The notes beneath the pieces were generated by a model, which saw only the letters and a program-made list of their open reading frames with translations, had not been told where the DNA came from and made no database searches. This document shows positions 33,500 through 45,016 of a stretch of 64,000 nucleotides of DNA, one piece after another (the stretch's first letter is position 1; each line of letters starts with the position of its first letter). Origin of the DNA: Strongyloides papillosus (taxonomy: Eukaryota; Nematoda; Chromadorea; Rhabditida; Strongyloididae); contig SRSI01000007.1 of assembly GCA_005656395.1 (NCBI GenBank), forward strand, positions 310,001 to 374,000, written 5' to 3'. The translations under genes were made by a program, and so were the position numbers.

Positions 33500-35750
33500 T
33501 TAATATTGTTAAAAACGTGGCTTACAGCTCGATTTGTTGTCCGCTCTCTCCCGAGACCAATTAAATATTCATACATTCCATTACGCTTTGCAAATATGAC
33601 TGTTGATAATAAGGAAAATGTTCCTTCTCAAGCACTTGTAAGTATCAAATTTCCTAATATTAAAATCACAAATAATTTTTCAGAAAGTTAGCAAGGATAA
33701 ATGCGAACTAAATCCTTGGCCAGAATATATCCAAGAAAGAAATGATATGTTCGATCGATTGATGGCTGAGTACAAAGCCGAGATAGCCTCAAAACCATCA
33801 GAGAAAATCACAATCACACTTCCTGATGGGAAAACTTTTGAAGGAGAGTCTTGGAGAACAACACCATTAAACATTGCTGAAAAAATAGCTAAAAGTTTAG
33901 CTGAAAATGCAGTTATTGCTAAGGTTAATGATGAATTATGGGATCTTGATCGTCCATTTGAGGGAGATGCATCCCTTAAAATTTTGAAATTTGATGATGA
34001 TGAAGCAAAAGCTGTTTTCTGGCACAGTTCAGCCCATATTTTAGGTGAGTGTATGGAAAGATACTGTGGAGGTCACCTTTGTTATGGTCCACCAATTCAA
34101 GAAGGTTTTTATTACGATATGTATCGAGAGGACGGAACTGTTTCAATAGAAGATTTTCCTAAAATAGAAACTATTGCTAAATGTGTTGTCAAAGATAAAC
34201 AACCATTTGAAAGACTGGAAATGAAAAAAGAAGATTTATTAGAAATGTTTAAATACAACAAGTTTAAGGTTCGTATTTTAAACGAAAAAATTGATACACC
34301 AACAACAACTGTCTATCGTTGTGGACCTTTAATTGATCTTTGCCGTGGACCTCATGTAAGAAATACTGGAAAAATTAAGGCTTTCCATGTTACAAAAACA
34401 TCAGCCTCATACTGGGAAGGTAATGCTGAAGCTGAATCTCTTCAAAGAGTATATGGAATCTCATTCCCTGATACAAAACAATTGAAAGAATGGAAAACTC
34501 TCCAAGAGGAGGCAGCCAAGAGAGATCACAGAAAACTTGGTGTTGAACAAGAACTATTCTTCTTCCATCCCCTTTCACCAGGATCATGTTTTTGGTATCC
34601 AAAGGGAGCTTACATTTACAACGCATTAACAAATTTCATTAAAAAAGAATACAGAAAACGTGGATTCACTGAGGTAATCACACCAAACATCTACAATCAC
34701 AAATTATGGGAACAATCAGGACATTGGCAACATTACTCTGAAGACATGTTCCAAATTGATGTTGAAAAGGAAAAGTTTGCTTTAAAACCAATGAATTGCC
34801 CTGGACATTGTCTTATGTTTGATCATAAACCAAGAGCATACAATGAGTTACCATTTAGATTTGCTGATTTTGGTGTATTACATAGAAACGAGGCTTCTGG
34901 AGCTTTAACAGGTCTTACCAGAGTGAGAAGATTCCAACAAGATGATGCTCATATCTTCTGTAGACCAGACCAAATTAGATCGGAAATTGCTGGTTGTTTG
35001 TCATTCTTGAAATATGTCTATGAAGACATTTTTGGATTTACTTTCACATTAAATCTTTCCACAAGACCAGAGACTGGATATCTTGGAGATTTGGAAACAT
35101 GGAATAAGGCTGAGGAAGAATTGAGAGAAGCTCTCGATGCTAGTGGAGAGAAGTGGAAATTAAATCCAGGTGATGGAGCTTTCTATGGACCAAAAATTGA
35201 TATTACAATCAAAGATGCTTTAAAGAGAAACCATCAATGTGCCACAATTCAATTAGATTTCCAACTCCCTGAAAGATTTAATTTAACATACCTCAATGAA
35301 AAAGGTGAAAAATGTCGTCCCGTTATGATTCATCGTGCAATTCTTGGATCTGTTGAAAGAATGACAGCTATTCTTACTGAATCATTTGGAGGAAAATGGC
35401 CATTCTGGCTTTCACCAAGACAAGTTAAAGTAATTACTGTCCATGAAACTATTAGTGAGTATGCTAAAAATGTCACCCAACAACTCTTCGAAGCTGGTTT
35501 CGAAGTAGACTATGATTCAGATTGTGGTGACACAATGAATAAACAAATAAGAAATGCTCAACTCAGTCAATTTAACTTCATTCTCGTACTCGGACCTAAA
35601 GAGATGGAGAATGGAACAGCAAATGTCCGTACACGTGATAATCAAGTTCGTGGAGAAGTTAAGATTGAGGAACTAATTAAGATTTTCAAAAGATTGAAAG
35701 ATAATCACGTAAGAGACGCTGAAAGTGCAGAGGAATTTAAATTTTCATAA
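33500..35750 (+). CDS. tars-1: Threonyl-tRNA synthetase, possibly dual-targeted
   Basis: Exons: 33500-33637 and 33684-35750 (intron 46 nt). From the ATG at 33596 ([11 protein letters not shown]) the protein has about 702 residues, the size of cytosolic eukaryotic ThrRS. Domain order: TGS domain (about 50-115), editing/SAD domain with HSSAH and the later CRGPH, class II core with motif 1, then [10 protein letters not shown], motif 2 ([19 protein letters not shown]) and motif 3 ([11 protein letters not shown]), and the anticodon-binding domain ([10 protein letters not shown] onward). It charges tRNA-Thr. Upstream of the ATG the frame stays open to the acceptor at 33499 and encodes a basic, acid-free stretch ([20 protein letters not shown]) like a mitochondrial leader. 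No ATG starts it within this exon, so an upstream exon or a non-AUG start would be needed. Confidence 0.93.
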
Positions 35751-35772
35751 ATTTATTATATCTTAATTCTAT

Positions 35773-36902
35773 CTAAAATAATAAATTGTTATTTCTATTA
35801 GATCTTTCTAATGTTGCTTCTCTTTCTTCCTTTTCTCTAATATACCTTTGGAGATTATTTAGTCTTTCTTCAAAAAGTATGTCAATTACAGGTTCAGAAA
35901 ACTTTTCATCCTTAATAATTTCATCTTCAGCCATAGTATTTATTACCTCCTGGGGAAAAAGATTATTGTATTGTCTTTTACAGTCATTAAAAATTTCCTC
36001 AAAAGTACTATTAATAAAAGATTGTTTGGAATTAAGTGCAACAATATTCTCTAATGAATCACTACCAAATGGGACAAACAACGGTTTATTAATGTCTACA
36101 ACCAATCCTTTCGAATAATTAATCTTGAATGCCGCATGGCTCATCATATTTTTAATTCGTGTAATCAGATTTTCCATATTAATACTACTAAAAATTAGAC
36201 AGCCACCATAAAGGAAATTAAGAATTCTAAGGAAATAACAAATACTTTTTCTTTTTTCTGTCTCTTCATTCTGAAAAACATCATACTTTCCACCAATTAT
36301 GTATAATGGAATAGGAAATGGTCTTATAACACCATTATTTGCCACATCTTTCCCTCCAATTCTTTCCCAAGAAGATTCTTCCAGATAATCTCTAAAAGAT
36401 TTATCCTCTTCCTTGTCAAAAATATCTGTAATCCTCATTCTCGCACTTTTAAGAAATTCTTCAATCATCGTCCAGACAGTTTCCGGCTTTGTTAAATCCA
36501 CCACAATAAATATACCTATATTTTTTTGTATATGATTTTTTGTTAAAGGGATTTGAAGAAGAGACGACAAATTAATATCTACTGACAATTCCCATGCATG
36601 TATAATATCTTTTTGTGAATCACGATGCCTGTATCCAAAAGAATATTCAAGGATTGTTGTGGAATTACTTCCTCCTTCAATTCCTAAAAATCTATTCAAA
36701 TAGGTTGTCTTTCCAGTCTTTGGGTACCCTGCTGTAATTATGTAACTCTCAATTGGTTCTTGTCGATCTTTTTGAAATAAATAGGTGTCTAAAATTTAAA
36801 ATGACATTGTTAAAGAAAACTCTTACCATTATTAGAAGTGTTGGCGTTTCGTTTCTTTTTATTTTCTTCATACTTTTGTTCAGCCAACTCCCAAATATTC
36901 AT
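35773..36902 (-). CDS. xbx-1: Dynein-2 light intermediate chain (DYNC2LI1 / XBX-1-like)
   Basis: Two exons: 36827-36902 and 35773-36788 (intron 38 nt), about 363 residues. Exon 2 begins with DTYLFQKDRQEP and then contains the P-loop GYPKTGKTT, so a start inside exon 2 would miss the nucleotide-binding site. Family landmarks follow: LEYSFGYRHR, AWELSVD, FIVVDLTKPETVW, and a coiled C-terminus. D2LIC stabilises the dynein-2 heavy chain, the motor for retrograde intraflagellar transport in cilia. An X-box-like site lies 50 bp upstream. The gene is convergent with the ThrRS gene with only 22 bp between stop codons, and divergent from ROMO1. Confidence 0.92.
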
Positions 36903-36951
36903 TTTGACAAAACTTTATGTTAAAAGCGAAAGTATATCCATTATGGTACAT

Positions 36952-36965
36952 GTTGTCAAGGAAAC
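36952..36965. promoter_or_regulatory. X-box-like RFX/DAF-19 site
   Basis: GTTGTCAAGGAAAC matches the RFX consensus GTYNCCATRGNAAC at 12 of 14 positions by my count. It lies 50 bp upstream of the start of the ciliary dynein gene, close to the usual range for X-boxes of nematode ciliary genes. Confidence 0.65.
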
Positions 36966-37224
36966 GTTAACTTTAAAGAAACATAATATAGGTTAATTGG
37001 AGGATGTCAATTAAAAAAAAATTTATTTGTACTACTGATAAAATTGTAGTTTCTCAAAAAACACATTCACGATACAAAAAACGAAAATCAAATTTCCTTT
37101 CCCCTATCAAATCCCAAAACGAATGATTGTTCAAATATTGGTAAAATATTTAGATTTTAAAAGTATACAAAAATCATATATTTAGTTTGTACAAATTATC
37201 TCTAAGTATTGAAGATAAACAAAC

Positions 37225-37511
37225 ATGCCAGTTCCTGCTAGTGCTGTTGGTGGACAACAATCTTGTTTTGACAAAATCCGCATAGGTTTTATGATGGGAG
37301 CTGTTATTGGTGGCGCAACAGGTGTACTATTAAGTGGATTTGCTGGTTTCAGGTATAGCATTACATGAATTTTTGAGTGAAATAATTTAAATATACTTTC
37401 AGAATGGGCTTAAGGGGTACACAATTATTAAGAGAAGTCGGTAAAACAGCAGCGCAGTCTGCAGGATCGTTTGGAGTGTTTATGTCTGTGGCACAGGGAA
37501 TTCGTTGTTAA
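37225..37511 (+). CDS. ROMO1: ROMO1 (reactive oxygen species modulator 1)
   Basis: Two exons: 37225-37352 and 37403-37511 (intron 50 nt), about 78 residues, matching the 79-residue size of the family. N-terminus MPVPASAVGGQQSCFDKIR is followed by a glycine-rich transmembrane helix (IGFMMGAVIGGATGVLLSG), the basic GFRMGLRGTQLLREVGKT, and a second glycine-containing helix (GSFGVFMSVAQGIRC). ROMO1 is a mitochondrial inner-membrane protein linked to ROS production, cristae shape and the TIM complex. It shares a 322-bp divergent promoter region with the dynein-2 gene. It is too short and too split to appear as a long open frame, but the match over its whole length is strong. Confidence 0.92.
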
Positions 37512-40401
37512 CAAATAATTTGTCCTTATTATAAAGATAGCTTATAAACTTAATTAGCCTTCATAGGAAAATTTAATTAAAAATAAATAAAATTGTTTGT
37601 AAATTTTAAAATTTTGTAAAGTATTTTTCTTTTCTGGTACAAAGATTATTTACATTATCTCAAATCAAGGTGTATGTTCGATTGATATGTAATAAAACCT
37701 TGCTTAATTATAAATGTAAAGATGAATTATTTATTAATCTTTATCAAATGTTGTGGGGACATATAAATTAGAAGTAAAATTTATGATAAAATCTTCCTCA
37801 TGGAGGGAATGCTAAATAATAATTGTGGTGAAATAAAAATGTTGTCTATTTTTGAATAATATTATAAAAATGCTCCTTTAAAATGTTTGTTATTTTCCTC
37901 TAAATTTGTGGTGTAAAATTTATCAGGTGAAATGCAAAATTGTTTGCCACACCATTTTTCATTTAAATGGGGGATTTTTGTGTGGTAGACAAGATCTCAT
38001 AAAAATTTTTTTATGAATACATTTATTGTTACTAAAAGAAATAATATTTAAATGATAGAAAGTTTTACTCTTTTCATTAACATACTATTTTATGTTTAGA
38101 ATAATTCTTTTTTTTTATGAATTGACTTTTGTCTCAAGTCTTTGATAATATACTATTATTAATTATTATGATATTACACTAAGAGTTTAATTTGCTTAAA
38201 AAAACGTAAAAGAAATCTTAGATAATATTTCATATAAATTTTTTTGTTAATGTTGAGAGGACAATTTAAATCTTACAAAGTATTTATTCATAATCATAAA
38301 TTAAGAAATCCACCATTATTAAATGATAAATTTTAATAGTAAGTTATAGTATTCTTAGAATATAAATTTATTCATTAGTACTATTTTTAGATTAAGTCAT
38401 TTTTTAATATTTTTTGATTTCTCTTCTCACCTTTTTTCTATAAAGTGTAAATTTTATATTAACTTTCATAGTGCATATGTAACTCTAGTTCTAATTTATA
38501 TGAAAAATTTTAGTTTAATACCTGTATTTTTCAGATTGTTATCTTTTTAAATATAATTATGTCTATGACGTTTTTTTTAAAGTTAATAGCCTGTAAGCAC
38601 TTTTAGAAAAGGACATTATTAAGTTTCTAAATTATCTTTTACTATAATTTAATTTTGAAGGTGTAGTCTACAGTAAATAATTTGGATATCATTAATTATG
38701 TATCTGTTTGTAATAATTTTAAAAATTTTATTCTACATGCAAACTTTGTTTTTAACATATTATTAGTGAAAATTTTTTTATAAACGACAAGTAGTTGCTT
38801 CATCTGGAAAAGTAATATTTTGAAATAAAACTGTTTTAAACTTTTTAAAATTAAATATATATGTAAATTTTACCATGACATCATGGTACAACTTTTAGAA
38901 AATAATTAAAAGTTTAAAAGTTTGTGTGCCCTTAAAGTTCAAACCACACTTCAATTAGAAGATGCTTAGAATTTTTGTAAGGCAAATGACAGCGTGATTT
39001 TGGTCCCGTAAGTAATCGAAATTCTATGAGATGTCAAATTAAAATCGATGTTGCAAGAGACCGTACCTTCCCTGAGAAGGTTATAGTTTTTATAATAGCT
39101 CTTTTGCCACTATGAAAGCAAAAAAAAGTTTAAAATGTTCAATTTTAAATTAATATTGTTAAATAATAGAAAAATAAAATTTCCAAGTTATAACTTTTAA
39201 TTGATAATAAATTTAAGTAATATGTTATTTATGAGACAAAAAACAATAAAAAAACAATGTATGAATAAAAGTTAGAGTTTGCAATAAAATTTTCAATTTA
39301 TAAAATGAAATTCTACTGTCTTTATCAACGAATATTAATTCTATTCTTGGAGTTACAATGACATTTGATATTTAAATTTGCACGATAATATATTTCTAGT
39401 TTTTTTTAAGTATTAGAAGATTCTTTATTATTGTAAGTATATTAATAAATTCTATTTTTAGGCAGTAAAGAATTTTTTACCCCCCTAAATATAAACATAT
39501 ATTTTTAAAGATTAACTTTTGACATAAAAATTATGTATAGGAAACTGAAATGTTCATAAAACTGAAAATGTAACTTAGGTTTAGATACTAATATTTATTA
39601 TACAAAGAAAAGTTGTTTAAAATAGTTTATCATTAGAGATATTATTTATTAAACATTTTCATAAAAAACTGATTGAAATATTTTTAAATTATTGTTAATA
39701 AAATTTTTCAAAAGCAATGATAATAAAAGTTGTAGGTATTAAATAAAGTAATAAACATTGAATTTTTAGTACTTTTTTATATTCATTAACAAAATATGTT
39801 TAATTGTATAATTTATTGTTTCTTCGTTACTTTTGAATCACTAATCTGAGTATTTATTATCTTATTAGAGAACAATATTATATTTTTTGCTTCCTTTTTC
39901 TTAAAAAAACATTAATTAGATTGAGTAATAGAGATAAATACATCAATTATGACATCACATATCAATAAAACTCCCGAAGTAATATCTATATCCCTTCATT
40001 TTTCATCTCTCAATATTTTGGTTAATAAAATTTATTTCTAATATAATAATTGTATACCTTCTTTTACCTCTAAACAATATCATATATCTTTAAGTTTGAA
40101 TTACCATAAAAATAACTGCTTCATAAACTATTAAAATTTCAAATATACTACATTTCTAATCCTTACTTATTCTTCTTAATCTTGTCTTCATACTCATACA
40201 AAAAGAAAGAACTATAACTTAAGTGCTTGAAGAACTTTTTATAAAGTTAAATAGGGTTTATTTTAAATTATATTTTACAATTATTTTATATTGATAAAAA
40301 TTATTTTATTAAACTTTTTTTTCTTGTTATCTTATTGCAATGTACTAATATTTAAATACTATATTAATAATCTCAGTATGATTTTTTTAGAAGAATAAAG
40401 T
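37512..40401. other. Long intergenic region with a possible structured RNA
   Basis: Mostly AT-rich DNA. The exception is 38925-39125, a distinctly less AT-rich island described separately. A TTTTTTTAG acceptor at 40389-40390 lies 11 bp before the next start codon. Confidence 0.4.
38925..39125 (+). ncRNA. Candidate structured non-coding RNA
   Basis: This GC-richer island sits alone in AT-rich DNA and has no open frame. On the plus strand it contains GTTCAAACC (similar to a Pol III B box) at about 38938, then a region whose ends can pair (GCAAGAG near 39053 with CTCTTTTGC near 39104), enclosing a hairpin CCTTCCCTGAGAAGG and a second TTATAGTTTTTATAA. I do not recognise a named RNA; a snoRNA, a snRNA-like gene or a decayed repeat are all possible. 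The strand is a guess. Confidence 0.25.
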
Positions 40402-42074
40402 ATGAAAATTTTAATAAATAAATTATCTTTTGCAATATTTATTTCTGCCATATCTTTTACTTCAACATTCATTAAGGGTGATTATCCTCAATTTGAACAA
40501 GCAAATGATCATTTTACATATGGACCAAAAATGAATTATCATAACGATGACACAGAATATAATAGTAAAGGAAAAAAAGGTATGTACTCCTTAAAAGATG
40601 AAGATAAAAATATAGACAGTGATATGATTGAAGTTATCGATACAGGTGTATGTACCTCAGATAAAATAATTATAGAAAAATTACTAAACAGTTATAAAAC
40701 ATTTAAAACACCATCTGAGTTGGGAGTTGATGTAACTGTAGAAGTATGGGTACAGGAAGTGAATGCTGTTCATGAGATAACTTCAGATTTTGATATGGAC
40801 ATTTATGTCACAGAGATATGGAATGATGAAGCATTAAAATATGACCATATGAATCCTTGTAAATATAATTTATCTTTAAATAATGAAGTCCTAGAACAAA
40901 TATGGAAACCAAATACCGTATTTATTAATAGCAAGGCGGCACATATTCATAGAAGTCCTTTTTTAAATGTTTTTTTAATGATATATCCCAATGGAACAGT
41001 TTGGGTAAATTACAGAGTGCAAGTAAAAGGTCCTTGTTTTAATACTTTTCAACAATTTCCATTTGATAAAACACAATGCCATTTAACATTAGAATCTTTT
41101 AACTACAATAATCAGGAAGTAAACATGAAATGGCTTGATTCTACAACTACTCCTGCATTAGTTTTATTAAAAGAAAAAATTGAATTACCAGATTTTGTTT
41201 TGACAAACTATTCTACACACTTAGAAGAAGTAAACTATCCAGCAGGAACTTGGTACTCAACTACATTGTTTATAAAATATTTATAATTATTATTTTTTAG
41301 GAATGAACTGACAATGTCCTTTATTTTTAGTCGACGTTATGGATGGTATATTCTCCAAGCATATATACCTACTTATTTAACAATATTTATTAGTTGGATT
41401 AGTTTTTGTTTAGGAGCTAAAATGATTCCAGCTCGAACAATGCTGGGAGTAAATTCACTTCTTGCTTTAACTTTTCAGTTTGGTAATATTATGAGAAATT
41501 TACCAAGAGTAGCATATGTTAAGGCACTTGATGTTTGGATGCTTGCCTGTTTATCGTTTGTTTTCTGCTCTCTCTTGGAATTAGCAATTATTGGTGGAAT
41601 GGCTTCAAGTAACGAAAAAAAAGCGAGTACAAGATTAAAACAAAACGGACATCCTTCGAATAATAATGGAAGTATTGTTCATAGTCCAAGGATATGTAAT
41701 CATGTTATTAAACAAGATTCACCTCACGGTATAAGAAGATATGGAACACAAGGAGCAGGTAATATAAAAATAATAGATAATGATAACTTTTTTTAGGAGA
41801 TCCAAGATTGAGCATAAAACATGAAACCATCCAAAGGTACAAATCTCCAGTACCAGAAGTATATGCTAATATGAGTCCTATTGAACGAACACTCCTACTA
41901 GAAACATCAGTTCAAAAGCCGAAAAACCAGTTTCATAGAAAATTTAGAAACTATTTTATTTTCGAAGAAACAAATTTCTGGAATACAGATGCAATTGATC
42001 AACTTTCAATAATGGGTTTCCCTTTATTATTTGTACTTTTCAACATAATATATTGGGCATACTATCTTTCTTAA
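40402..42074 (+). CDS. Cys-loop ligand-gated anion channel, MOD-1/LGC-50-like
   Basis: Three exons: 40402-41252, 41301-41758, 41797-42074; phases agree and give about 528 residues. Signal peptide (residues 1-26), an acidic/Asn-rich pre-domain, then the extracellular ligand-binding domain with the Cys-loop [15 protein letters not shown] (13 residues between cysteines). TM1 starts at [19 protein letters not shown]2 carries the anion-selectivity motif PAR in [19 protein letters not shown], and [16 protein letters not shown] leads into TM3. A variable cytosolic loop with Ser/Asn/His follows and TM4 ends the chain ([17 protein letters not shown]). The TM2-TM3 text points to the amine-gated chloride channel group (mod-1, lgc-50 and relatives); the actual ligand is unknown. 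A splice acceptor 11 bp upstream suggests trans-splicing. Confidence 0.9.
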
Positions 42075-42553
42075 CATTTTATTACATTTCTTAACAGATT
42101 AAAGTGCCATTATTTTTTTGAATATATAAATATATCTATCTCATTTGTAAAATAATATGAAACATAATAATAGTTAAATTTTAGCATAATAAACAGAAAT
42201 ATTTTTTATAGCTATGGTAAAACAGATCAAATTCTTAAGTTTTTTATAAGTAAAATCATTATAAATATTTTTAACTAGAATTTATAGATTCTTTCCAAAT
42301 GGAAGTCACATTATTATACTTAATATTTATTATATATTGATACTTTAAAATGAAGAATAACATTATTTATTATTATTTGTTGAAAAAGAAGATTATTAAA
42401 ACAATACTGAAAGATTATTATCTATACAGAAGTGAAGCATCTTCCGTTATTAAGATAATTTTTTCATGAATTCGAAAGTTTTAAAAAAACAGAATTTTAT
42501 ATAAATATGAATTAAAGTAATTTTATTATTTACTTATTTTATGATATACAAGT
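42075..42553. other. 3' regions of two convergent genes
   Basis: AT-rich; holds the 3' ends of the channel gene and of the saposin-like gene. Nothing else is seen. Confidence 0.4.
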
Positions 42554-42888
42554 TTAGCAGAATTTAACTTTTTCACAGATGTGTTCTGGGGTTTCTTTAG
42601 CTTCAATTCCTTGGATCAATTGGTCGATTTCGTCAGTCATGAGAGATTTGCAAAGATCATCCAAGATGCTGATTCCTCCGGTAACTTTGTCACAGATATA
42701 GTCGGCAGCCTTAAAATATAAAATCAACCAATTAAATAAAAAAAACTTACTCCATCGATGTTTCCTTCATGGTCAGTCAAGTATTTTTCCAACTCTTTGA
42801 CGACATCAAGACACAATGTGCATTTGAAGCTGGCAGAAGCAGCGGAGAAAAGAAGGAAGACGGATAATAATACAGCAACGAATTTCAT
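42554..42888 (-). CDS. Secreted saposin-like protein
   Basis: Two exons: 42751-42888 and 42554-42709 (intron 41 nt, GTAAGT...TTTAAG), 97 residues. A signal peptide (MKFVAVLLSVFLLFSAASAS) is followed by a single saposin B-type domain: cysteines in CTLCLDVVKELEKYL, YICDKV, LCKSL, HICEKVKFC, six in the usual order. The exon sequence is much less AT-rich than its neighbours, as expected for a highly expressed secreted protein. Saposin-like proteins bind or perforate lipid membranes; nematode members (spp genes) act in the gut, often antimicrobial or digestive. Two relatives lie at 45017-45482 and 45644-45962. Which lipid or target is bound is not known. Confidence 0.9.
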
Positions 42889-44146
42889 ATTTAGTTAATT
42901 TGTTGATAAAGTTACGACAGAATGTTCCTTATATACCATTTTAAGATCCTGATCTTAAGTTTCTTATCAATTATTCAATGTGCTAAAGCTTAAAAATAAG
43001 ATATCCGTTTTCTTATTCAACTTAGTTGAGAATGATAAGATAGTAATTGATAAGAAAAGGAACAAAAAAATTTGAAAGGTGTATTTGAATATCCGTTAGT
43101 CTCATGGCAAGGAAAAAAATTATTTTTTCCGTGGTTAACTATATGGTATGTAAACTATATGAATAGTTAAGAAATAAAATTTTAAAATACCTATTTGTAA
43201 TAATATTCACATGATCAAATATAAGACATACGACAAGATTTACAATGTTTCTTTTTAATTGATTCAAAAAAAACTTAAAAGTCAAAAATAAGAAGATAAA
43301 GAATTTACTATAAATCATAATTTATTAAAAAACATGAAAAATAAAATGTTGTACTTTAAATAACATGCATTTATTTCTATTAAAGTATCTTGTTATAAAA
43401 AAAATTGTTTTCAAGTATTAAAACTTTTATATTTTCCAGATTATTAATGTATTAATAATGTACTATTTTTTGATTTCACCATATTTTTTAGAAGTAAATG
43501 ATAGATATTTTTTTGAAAATAAAAAAACTTACATTTCTTTCACACAATATAGAACAAATTCTCAAAAGTGGTAAGGGTATTTTGATTTTAGCTTTCAAAA
43601 AAAATAATTAATTAACAATTGAACTACTATCTGATTTTTTTTATGGATACAATATGTTGAAAATAGTAAGCAAACAAAAAATTTCATTTTCCAAACAAAT
43701 TTACTTTAAGTTTTTTTACAATATCTTTACCATAAGATACATGGAATTTAAACATTAATAAAGTTTTGTTTTTTCTCATAAATTACTACTTTTATAGTAC
43801 ATAACGCAATTATATTCGTTGTAAATTTTAAAAGGTCAATTTTTATCAGTTACTTTGAAATGAAATGTTATTATTTCAAATTTTATTTCTTTTCAGGATT
43901 ACATTTCTGTAAATCTATGTATATTATTTTCTGTGTCATTGTTTGTTTTTTTCAGATCCAAAACTGTAACATAATATAAAGAAATTAATAATAGCTTATT
44001 TTGGAATTATTTTATTTTGTATTGATTTATATTTAGGTATAAATAAGTTATCTTTTTTATTTTACTTCTAAAATGTAGCTATTTTTATAATTATTTATTG
44101 AATTTTTATTATTAATTTAATATTTATTTTAGAAAGTATACATTTT
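42889..44146. other. Upstream region of saposin-like and NAXE genes
   Basis: On the saposin side the first 130 bp contain TTATATACC at about 42930 (TATA-like) and repeated CTTATCA/TGATAAG motifs (42950-43060), which match GATA-factor sites (TGATAA) used in nematode intestine. The rest is AT-rich with no gene. Confidence 0.45.
42940..43060. promoter_or_regulatory. Cluster of GATA-type (TGATAA) sites
   Basis: Within about 110 bp upstream of the saposin-like gene I see TTCTTATCAATT, TTCTTATTC, AATGATAAGATAG and TTGATAAGAAAAG. ELT-2/ELT-7-type GATA factors bind TGATAA to drive intestinal genes in nematodes. A gut-expressed saposin is therefore plausible, but this is inference from motifs alone. 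Confidence 0.5.
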
Positions 44147-44963
44147 ATGTTTATACAAAGTATATTTAGAAAAGGAATTCATATTTACAGCTTGAAAACT
44201 ATATGTAGAAAAATGTCATTTAAATATTTAAAGTAATTTTTAGATAGCATTTTTTCTTTAATTTAAATTGTTCTTCAGGCAAGATGAGGCAATCAAAATT
44301 GATCAAGAGTTATTTTCAACATATGGCTTTTCTGTTGATCAACTAATGGAGCTTGCAGGATTGGCTTCAGCTCAAGCTGTCGTTTCACATTACGAGAAAA
44401 CAGTCTTATCAGATAAGAGTAAAGAAATTTTAGTTATTTGTGGACCAGGCAATAATGGAGGTGACGGTCTAGTTTGTGCTAGACACTTAAAAATATTTGG
44501 CTACTCTCCAAGAATTTTTTATCCAAAAAAATCGAAAAATCTTTTAATGGAGAAATTGGTAACACAATGCGAACATTTCGATATTCCTTTTGAAGATAGA
44601 ATGGAGGACACAAAACAATTTGCACTTATTATTGATGCTATTTTTGGTTTTAGTTTTAAGCCACCATTACGGCAACCTTATGGAGAGATATTAAAACATT
44701 TAGCAGAAACAAGTACTTTAATAGCCTCGATAGATATTCCTTCAGGATGGGATGTAGAATCAGGACCTTTATCAGGTGATGTACCTGTTATTAAACCTGA
44801 TCTTTTAATCTCCCTTACCGCACCAAAATTATGTGCCAAGTATTTTAGTGGAACTGGACATTATCTTGGTGGAAGATTTGTTCCACAATCACTATCTCAT
44901 AAATATCAGTTAAATCTACCGAAATATGAAAAAACAAATGGTATTTTAAAGCTTAATTTATAA
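44147..44963 (+). CDS. NAXE: NAD(P)HX epimerase (NAXE / YjeF N-terminal family)
   Basis: Two exons: 44147-44232 and 44279-44963 (intron 46 nt), 256 residues. Exon 1 encodes a basic, acid-free leader ([18 protein letters not shown]), likely mitochondrial, with a second Met (MSFKYLKQDEA) that would yield a cytosolic form. The core has [10 protein letters not shown], the nucleotide-binding loop [25 protein letters not shown], and [12 protein letters not shown], all family signatures. The enzyme converts R-NAD(P)HX to the S form so that the hydrated cofactor can be repaired. A TATTTTAG acceptor at 44132 precedes the start. The gene is convergent with the next saposin-like gene, 53 bp apart. Confidence 0.93.
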
Positions 44964-45016
44964 AAATTAATTCTTTATTAAAGAATTTAAAACATAAATT
45001 TTAAAATATATAATAT

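Noticed and set aside
35786..36118. 110-codon plus-strand frame
   Set aside because: Antisense of the dynein-2 light intermediate chain.
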